Shown: in pieces, positions 55,700 through 64,000 of the stretch
Layout of the letters: each line of letters opens with the position of its first letter
Numbering within the stretch: position 1 is the stretch's first letter
Made by a program: the position numbers and the translations under genes
The notes under the pieces: generated by a model
Told to the model about the DNA's origin: nothing
Database searches by the model: none
Seen by the model: the letters and a program-made list of their open reading frames with translations, nothing else
Assembly (NCBI RefSeq): GCF_035222485.1
Contig: NC_085920.1
Coordinates: 6,696,001 to 6,760,000, forward strand
Direction: 5' to 3'
DNA from: Podospora pseudoanserina
Lineage: Eukaryota > Ascomycota > Sordariomycetes > Sordariales > Podosporaceae
DNA length: 64,000 bases

Positions 55700-58600
55700 A
55701 TGCGGAACCGGACGGGACAGGCCATTCTGGCCGTGCTCCTGACCATATTGAGTTTTGCGGGCATCACCGATGGACAAGCCTACTATGGCACAGTACAACG
55801 TGAGTTACAAGCCTGCGGTTCTGACAACTTTATCAATCTAGGATGCTTCAAGAACTTCATCTCCGTCGCCCAGCCGACATATTTCCAGTTCGATCCGCAG
55901 GGCTATCTGCCGTCAGATCCCTCAAGGAGTTTTCCAGGATGGAGTCCCGGCTCTAACTACAACAACACCGCTACCGGTCTTGACTGTGCCCGAGCCTGCC
56001 GTGGTTTTGGGTACAAGTTTGCCGCCATGAGAGATAACTCCTGCAGATGCGGTATCCAGCTACCTGTGGGATACAGCCCAACGCAAGATGCAGTCTGCCA
56101 GATTCCCTGCCAGGGCAACCCCAACCAGACCTGCGGTGGCGGCTCAGACGCTCAAATCTACGTCGACCCTTCCTTTGCTGCAAACTCGCAGGTGCCGATT
56201 CAAGCGCAAAACCCGTACATTGCAGGGTTTTATAACTACTTGGGCTGCTTCTATCTCCCGAATGGCATGCCCTCGGGTGACAGCCGTGCCGCTTTCACCG
56301 TCCCCACGGTCGACGAGTGTTGGAACAGATGTGCTGGCCTGGGTTATCCCCTCGTGGCAGGCGTGGTAGATTCGTATGGACCAGGTCGTCTTGCCTTGAA
56401 AAGAGGAGAGCTAACATGAACTCAGCGGTTCAACTCGGTGCTTTTGCGGAACCACGTTTGGCTTTCCTTCATTTCGAGCTAGACCAGAACTCCTCCCTGT
56501 CCCTGGAGACTGCAACACAACATGTACATCACTTGGGGGGTAAGCAAACCCCCAACAGTTCAGGGAAGGTAGCCTTAGGGATTACCGAGTTAACAAGATG
56601 TATCATAGTACCAACGGCAACTGCGATATTGCCACCGGGAGGTGTTGCGGCCGGGGACCGTATATGCCTGTCTATATCAACCCCGAGCTCCAGGGTTGCT
56701 ACTCACCGATCATCCCGGGCTTTAAGGCAACGCAAGCTGAGCCAGACTATGAGTGTTTTGATCCCCCAACCAGTCTCCTGGGTCCCCCGAAGGTTCTGGC
56801 GCAGCCAAGTTATCCCTCCAGTTTAATCATCAACACCGGGCCAGCTCTGATTCGACCTCCTTCGGTCTCAGCAGGTCAGCGTGTTTATCTGATCAACGGC
56901 TGCTACGGAAGCAGCGTATTTGGTACGGGTGGTGGAACGGCGGTCTTCAACTCGGCTCTTTCTCTCACGAGATTGAACATCAGTCCTGCAACACTGGAGA
57001 ACTGTGCAAGCATTTGCAACGCAGGCAATTATGACGCGATGGGCATGGTCAACGGGAGGGACTGCTACTGCTCCCCAACCGTGAATAGCGGTCTCACATT
57101 CGACAACATGGGATTCTGTAGGGTTCCATGCGGGGATGCCAACAACATTGCTTGCGGTGCCCCGAACAGTCCGGTAGTTTACGCTGTCAATGGAGGGGGC
57201 GTGTTCTCGTCCTATGTGTCAACCCAAATTGTTACCCCTTATCCGACCTACAACTGCCTTGGCCGAGCCACCTCCTTTACGACGACAAGCACAACCACAA
57301 CTTCCACCACAACATCTATTCAGACCAGTACATCGACTACCACCACAACTACAACGTCTACCTCTACCTCTACATCGGCCACAGCCACCACCACCGGCAC
57401 GACTACCTCAACCTCCACCTCCACATCCACAACAACCACGACGACTAGCACTACCACCACAGCAATATCCACCTCCACCTCAAGTACTACAACCACCGAC
57501 ACGTCCACCACTAGCACTACCACAACTGGCACGTCCACCACGAGCACAACCACCACAGGGACCTCAACGACTAGTACCACCACCACCAGCACAAGCACGT
57601 CGACAAGTCTGACGACGACCAGTTCAACATCTACTAGTCTAACAACCACAACCACGACTTCAACTTCCACAAGTCTGACCACGACGAGTTCCACCTCCAC
57701 GGATCTCACAACGACGACCACTACAACGACATCAAGTTCAACCTCTACCAGTCTAACCACAACGAGTTCCACATCCACAGATCTCACAACGACGACCACT
57801 ACAACGACATCTAGTTCTACATCTACCAGTTTAACTACGACCAGTTCTACATCTACGAGTCTAACCACAACCACCACCACAACAACGGCTAGTTCTACAT
57901 CCACCAGTCTAACCACAACAAGTTCCACATCGACAGATCTCACAACGACAACCACAACAACGAGTTCAACATCTACGGATCTTACAACCACCAGTACAAC
58001 CAGCACTTCCACGAGTCTAACGACCACCACTGCCACAACCAGCTCGACGTCTACAAGTCTCACAACGACGAGTACGACTAGCACTTCGACAAGTATAACA
58101 ACGACTAGTTCTACTTCTACAGATCTGACAACAACCACCACAACCACAACCTCAACCTCAAGCTCAACATCTACAAGCCTTACCACTACAAGCACAACCA
58201 GCACTTCCACAAGTTTGACAACAACTAGTTCAACCTCGACAGATCTGACGACAACAACCACCACCACAACAACCAGTTCAACGTCCACAAGCCTTACAAC
58301 AACGAGCACGACTAGCACCTCCACAAGTCTAACGACAACTAGCTCAACCGCTACTGATCTGAGTACGACAACTACGACAACAACCTCCAGTTCAACATCT
58401 ACAAGTCTGACGACGACCAGTACAACGAGCACCTCTACCAGTCTTACAACCACTAGTTCAACCTCGACAGATCTCACGACTACCACCACAACCAGCACGT
58501 CAACATCCAGCACCACTACAGACACTACCACAACCACAACCAGCACCTCAACAAGCAGTACCACAACCACGGGGACAGAAACGACGAGCACAACGACGTC

Positions 58601-61600
58601 CACTACAACTACAACGACAAGCACATCAACAAGCAGTACCACAACCACGGGGACAGAAACGACGAGCACAACAACCGATACAACCACCACAACTACAAGC
58701 ACCTCCACCAGTATTTCCACAACGAGCACCACGACGACGGGCACATCCACATCCACCACCACAACTGATACAACAACAACCACGACAAGCACGTCAACTA
58801 GTGTTTCCACAACAAGCACTACAACTACGGGCACATCCACATCTAGCACCACAACTGATACGACGACAACCACGACAAGCACTTCAACGAGTCTTTCCAT
58901 AACGACCTCCACATCAACAAGTATCTCAGCAACCAGCACTACCACTACGGGCACGTCAACGTCGAGTACGACCACAGAGACGACAACGACCTCTACATCT
59001 ACGAGTATTTCAACTACCAGCACCACCACTACTGACACGTTAACATCGAGTACAACCACAGAGACCACAACGACATCTACATCAACAAGTATCTCAACAA
59101 CCAGCACCACTACCACAGGTACTTCCACCTCAAGTACAACCACAACCGAAACATCAACAACAAGCACCACCACCACCGGCACTTCCACATCAAGCACCAC
59201 CACTGAAACCACAACAACAAGTACATCAACAAGTATTTCAACCACGAGTACCACTACCACGGGAACGTCTACCTCAAGTACTACCACTGAGACTACAACG
59301 ACGTCTACATCAACAAGTATCTCGACAACCAGCACCACCACCACAGGAACAGAGACTTCAAGTACGACAACAACCGGCACATCGACAACCAGTACCACTA
59401 CTACCGGGACGTCCACATCAAGTACAACGACAGAGACAATAAGCACAAGTACAAGTATTTCGACTACGAGCACCACTACCACCGGAACCTCAACAACAAG
59501 CACCACCACTACTGGGACATCAACATCGAGCACAACAGCCACGGAGACTTCTACTTCAACAACCAGCACAACAACCACCGAGACATCGACTTCAAGCACA
59601 ACAACCACCGGAACATCAACCACAAGCACGACCACCACGTCGACGTCAACGTCAAGTACCACGACCACAGGCACATCCACGTCAAGTACAACCACAGAAA
59701 CTACAACCACAACCACATCTACATCCACATCAACGAGTTTGACAACGACTAGTTCAACATCAACTAGCCTCACAACCACAAGCTCCACATCTACCAGTCT
59801 CACAACAACCACAACAACCAGCACATCAACCAGCCTCACAGAGACAACCACCTCAAGCACCTCGACCAGCTTGACCACAACAACCAGCACATCAACTAGC
59901 CTAACAGAGACAACTACCTCAAGCACCTCTACAAGCTTGACCACAACTAGCTCAACATCCACAAGCTTAACAACCACAAGCTCTACATCAACTAGCCTTA
60001 CGACTACTACTACGACAAGTACGTCAACAAGTCTGACCGAGACAACGACAAGCTCCACGTCCACCAGCCTTACAACGACAAGCTCAACCTCCACAAGTCT
60101 TACCACTACCAGCTCAACATCAACAAGTCTGACAACAACGAGTTCAACTTCCACCAGCCTTACAACCACCACCACAACAAGCACGTCAACTAGCCTCACA
60201 ACAACCGACTCCACGTCAACAAGTCTTACAACAACAAGCTCTACATCTACGAGCCTTACAACGACAAGCTCCACGTCCACAAGCCTAACCACAACAAGCT
60301 CGACTTCCACCAGTCTTACAACAACCACCACAACCAGCACCTCGACTGACCTAACAACCACGAGCTCGACATACACCAGCCTCACAACCACTAGCTCTAC
60401 CTCTACAAGCCTTACAACTACCGATTCAACTTCCACGAGCTTGACAACTACCAGTTCTACATCAACCAGCTTGACCACGACCACCACGACTGAGACTTCG
60501 ACAACAAGCACCACTTCCACAGATATCTCCACCACAAGCACCACCACAACTGGCACGTCGACCTCGAGCACAACCACGGAGACAACAACCACAACTACGA
60601 GCACATCAACAAGTCTCACAACTACCAGCTCCACTTCCACCAGTCTCACCACAACGACTACGAGCTCCACTTCCACAGATGTTTCTACTACAAGCACTAC
60701 CACGACCGGGACTTCCACTTCGAGCACAACCACAGAGACAACAACCACAACTACAAGCACATCGATAAGTCTCACAACTACTAGCTCCACTTCCACAGAC
60801 ATTTCCACGACCAGTACCACCACCACGGGGACCTCAACCTCGAGTACTACAACTCAGACAACGACGACGGCAACAGCGACATCCACTAGCTCCACAACAA
60901 CAACAGACACATCGACAACCAGCACCACAACCACAAGTGTCTCTACAAGCAGTTCTACAACCACTGAAACCTCAACCTCAAGCACTACAACAACCGGGAC
61001 AGAAACAACTAGTACTACAACAACTGGCACATCAACAACAAGCACTACAACAACATCAACTTCAATAAGCCAGACCACTTCGACAAGCAGCACCACAACC
61101 ACAGGAACAGAAACAACGAGTACAACAACCACATCTACAACCACATCAACCTCTACATCGATAAGTGAGACCACTTCTACCAGCAGTACTACAACGACTG
61201 GCACATCGACAACGTCAACGACAACCACATCAACCTCAATCAGCGAGACTACTTCCACAATCAGTACCACCACAACAGACACATCAACAACATCAACAAC
61301 CACAACATCAACTTCCATTTCCGCTACCAGCACAACCACTACTGGCACATCAACCACATCAACAACAACTACATCAACTTCAACTTCCACCTCTACATCA
61401 ATTAGCCAGACCACATCTACCAGTAGCACCACCACAACTGGCACATCGACAACGTCAACAACAACTACGTCCACTTCCACCAGCAGTGTTACCACCACTG
61501 GGACAGAGACCTCGAGCACTACTACCACAACAACATCAACATCAACATCTGTGCGCGAGACCACGTCTACGAGCAGCACTACAACAACCGGCACTTCAAC

Positions 61601-64000
61601 AACAAGTACTACAACTACATTGACGTCAACATCAACATCTGTCAGCCAGACCACGTCGACTAGCAGTACAACCACCACTGGCACATCCACAACAAGCACA
61701 ACAACTACCACAACATCTACATCAGTCAGCGAAACCACGTCAACAAGCAGCACAACAACCACTGGCACCTCAACAACTGACACGACGACGACGTCAACTT
61801 CGACTTCAACCTCAGTGAGTGAGACCACATCAACAAGCAGCACTACGACTACTGGAACCTCAACCACAAGCACCACCACAACGTCCACATCTATCTCTGT
61901 CAGTCAAACAACGTCAACGAGTAGCACAACAACCACAGGGACAGAAACGACGAGCACAACAACCACCTCTACTTCCACCTCTGTGAGGGAAACCACTTCA
62001 ACAAGCAGCACAACAACCACAGGGACTTCCACAACCAGCACCACAACAACATCTACTTCCACCTCTGTGAGTGAGACCACTTCAACAAGTAGCACCACAA
62101 CCACTGGCACCTCCACAACCAGCACTACAACCACGTCCACATCTGTAAGCCAGACCACATCGACAAGCAGCACCACCACCACGGGCACAGAAACTACAAG
62201 TACTACAACCACATCTACTTCAGTCAGCCAAACGACTTCAACAAGCTCTACCACCACAACCGGGACGTCAACCACAAGCACAACTACCACAAGCACTTCC
62301 ACGTCTATTAGTCAAACAACGTCCACGAGCTCCACCATCACAACTGGCACGTCAACATCAAGTACGACAACGACTGGGACGTCAACGACAAGTACGACGA
62401 CCACTGAAACGTCAACCACAAGCACAACTACAACATCCACATCTACATCAGTGAGCGAGACTACCTCCACAAGTTCAACAACTACCACGTGGACATCTAC
62501 CACAAGCACAACCACCACTTCCACATCTACCTCTACGTCCACATCAATTACCCAGACGACCTCGACAAGCTCGACGACTACAACCGGAACAGAGACCACA
62601 AGCACAACTACTACCGGCACGTCAACTTCAAGCACAACGACTAGCACCACGACTACTGGCACCTCCACAACCAGTACCACCACCACAGGCACGTCCACTT
62701 CAAGCACAACGACTACTGACACTTCGACAACCTCAACGACTACTACCGGGACATCAACCACCAGTACCACCAGTACCTCGACTTCAGTAACCGAAACCAC
62801 TTCCACAAGCTCAACTACTACCACAGGGACGTCCACGACAAGCACCACAACCACAACCACGTCAACATCAGTTAGTGGGACAACCTCAACAAGCTCAACT
62901 ACGACCACTGGGACCTCAACAACATCAACAACAACAACCGGCATATCGACGAGCTCAACCACCACCACAGGAACTTCGACTACTTCAACGACAACAACCG
63001 ACACAAGCAGCACAACAACCACAGGCACGTCAACGACTTCAACTACAACGACTGGCACGTCAACTAGCTCAACTACCACTACCGGGACTTCAACCACGTC
63101 AACTACCACCACAGGGACTTCGACGACATCAACCACGACCACTGGGACTTCAACCACGTCAACAACAACCTCGACGACTACCACTGGTACTTCAACAACC
63201 TCAACCACCACAACCGGGATTTCAACAACGTCAAGCACAACAACCGGGACTTCAACTACATCAACAACGACTACTGACACTTTCACCACCGAGACCACCG
63301 AGACTTCGACCACGTTGACAACCACTACCGGAACTTCGACCACATCAACAACCACGTTGACGACTACTACAGGCACTTCAACTACGTCAACTACCACCAC
63401 CGGCACTTTGACAACTTCAACGACAACAACCGGCACTTCGACCACGTCAACCACCACCACCGGCACTTCAACCACATCAACAACCGAGATTTCAACTACC
63501 TCAACAGCCACAACTGAGACGTCAACTACATCAACCACAACAACCGGAACTTCTACCACATCAACCACCGGTACTTCAACTACATCGACAACTACAACCG
63601 GGACTTCGACTACCTCCACCACTGCCACCGACACGTTGACAAGCTCAACAACAACAACTGGCACTTCGACCACGTCAACAACTACTTCCACGACAACCAC
63701 CGGGACGTCGACCACTTCGACTACAACCACTGGTACGTCAACGACGTCAACGACCACTACTGGGACGTCAACCACATCAACGACCACCACTGGGACGTCG
63801 ACGAGCTCAACCACCACCACCGGGACTTCAACAACATCAACGACTACAACTGGCACGTCGACAAGCTCAACGACCACAACCGGCACCGAGACATCTTCAA
63901 CAACAACCACTGGCACTTCAACGACTTCCACAACTACCACTGGCACGTCAACCAGTTCCACGACTACGTCGACGACAACTACAGGCACATCTACAACGTC
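55700..64000 (+). CDS. Giant WSC-domain, Ser/Thr-repeat cell-surface protein (3' partial)
   Basis: Exons 55700..56373, 56426..56539 and 56609 to beyond the window; at least 2,726 residues with no stop by 64000. The start ATG opens a signal peptide (AILAVLLTILSFAG). Three cysteine-rich WSC modules follow: one with GCFKNF, CARACRGFGYKFAAM and CRCGIQ (about 50-160); one with YLGCFYLPNG and, across introns 1 and 2, GSTRCFCGTTF and CNTTCTSLGG (about 180-290); one with NGCYGSS and CASICNAGNYDAMGM (about 370-470). WSC domains bind carbohydrate, and in yeast they belong to cell-wall stress sensors. From about residue 485 (57283) the chain is almost only Thr and Ser with some Gly, Glu, Asp, Leu and Val, in a 10-residue period, so it should be a heavily O-mannosylated rod. 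Whether it ends in a transmembrane segment or GPI signal lies outside the window. Intron donors are GTATGG and GTAAGC; intron 1 was chosen because it alone restores the WSC frame. Confidence 0.87.
57283..64000 (+). repeat. 6.7-kb minisatellite-like array coding Ser/Thr decapeptides
   Basis: The array has a base period of 30 bp (10 residues) and stays in one frame throughout. Units change along it: TSLTTTSSTS-like units are dense at about 57600-58500 and 59740-60480; TGTSTSSTTT-like units with Glu at about 58500-59740; a longer unit with TSVSETTSTSS at about 60850-62880; and TGTSTTSTTT-like units at about 62880-64000. All four Thr codons and several Ser codons are mixed, so copies are alike as protein but differ at third positions. 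The coding strand is strongly C- and A-rich. The array runs off the window edge. Confidence 0.9.

Noticed and set aside
56374-56425. Alternative donor at CCAG/GTCGTC for intron 1 of the WSC gene
   Set aside because: It has a poor donor and puts the next exon in a frame that loses the WSC cysteines; the GTATGG donor at 56374 restores them.
57320-63988. Very long minus-strand open frames coding Val/Asp/Glu/Leu-rich repeats
   Set aside because: They are the exact antisense of the Thr/Ser repeat. An ACN-rich coding strand cannot easily make stops on the other strand, so openness is a composition effect; the peptide has no start region, signal or domain.
1-64000. CRISPR array, transposon, tRNA or rRNA genes
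   Set aside because: No regularly spaced direct repeats with unique spacers, no transposase or reverse-transcriptase text, no terminal repeats, and no tRNA arm pattern (such as a GGTTCGAATCC-like arm in context) were found by eye.

Overview
The window reads as nuclear chromosomal DNA of a filamentous ascomycete, most likely a Sordariomycete of the Sordariales type. The evidence is short introns (48 to 148 bases) with GTRNGT donors and clear CTAAC-like branch sites, single-exon or few-exon genes, pyrimidine-rich 5' leaders, and proteins of recognisable fungal families (Pal1, WSC, NT-C2, CK1a beginning [15 protein letters not shown]). I found no transposon, virus, CRISPR array, tRNA or rRNA gene.

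Layout, left to right: a 6.4-kb stretch with no supportable gene; APC2 (+, 6482-9871); a C-terminally anchored inositol-polyphosphate 5-phosphatase (-, 10360-11967); casein kinase 1 (-, 13825-15241); a 6.4-kb divergent non-coding region; Pal1 (+, 21672-23730); a RecA-fold protein with a degenerate P-loop (+, 25020-26279); a secreted two-domain fasciclin protein (-, 26502-27818); an N-terminally membrane-anchored C2H2 zinc-finger protein (+, 29791-32190); exosome cap subunit Rrp40 (-, 32818-33622, carrying an apparent frameshift) back to back with the ribosome-associated Hsp70 Ssz1 (+, 34491-36313); an NT-C2 protein with two micro-exons (-, 37128-38854) back to back with POP1 (+, 39976-42690); an RBR ubiquitin ligase (+, 44539-46823); a PKA catalytic subunit (-, 48302-49724) back to back with a Gyp2/Mdr1-type TBC RabGAP (+, 51365-54877); and, running off the right edge, a WSC-domain surface protein with at least 2,240 residues of Ser/Thr repeat (+, 55700-64000).

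Most genes are housekeeping or signalling genes rather than a cluster with one job. Themes recur: ubiquitin ligation (APC2, RBR), RNA processing and translation (Rrp40, POP1, Ssz1), growth and polarity signalling (CK1, PKA, Pal1, RabGAP, 5-phosphatase), and the cell surface (FAS1, WSC). Three divergent pairs probably share promoters: rrp40/ssz1, NT-C2/POP1 and PKA/RabGAP. As I recall, CK1a and a PKA catalytic gene also lie close together in Neurospora crassa; I could not check this.

The items most worth a second look are the giant repetitive WSC protein with its 10-residue (30-bp) period and scrambled synonymous codons; the zinc-finger protein with a transmembrane start and a stop-free 54-base intron inside its first finger; the CK1 C-terminal intron whose retention truncates the tail at once; the one-base frame conflict in the essential gene rrp40; and the RecA-like protein lacking a Walker A lysine. 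Exon boundaries were placed by hand from splice consensus, reading frame and protein similarity recalled from memory, with no transcript or database check.
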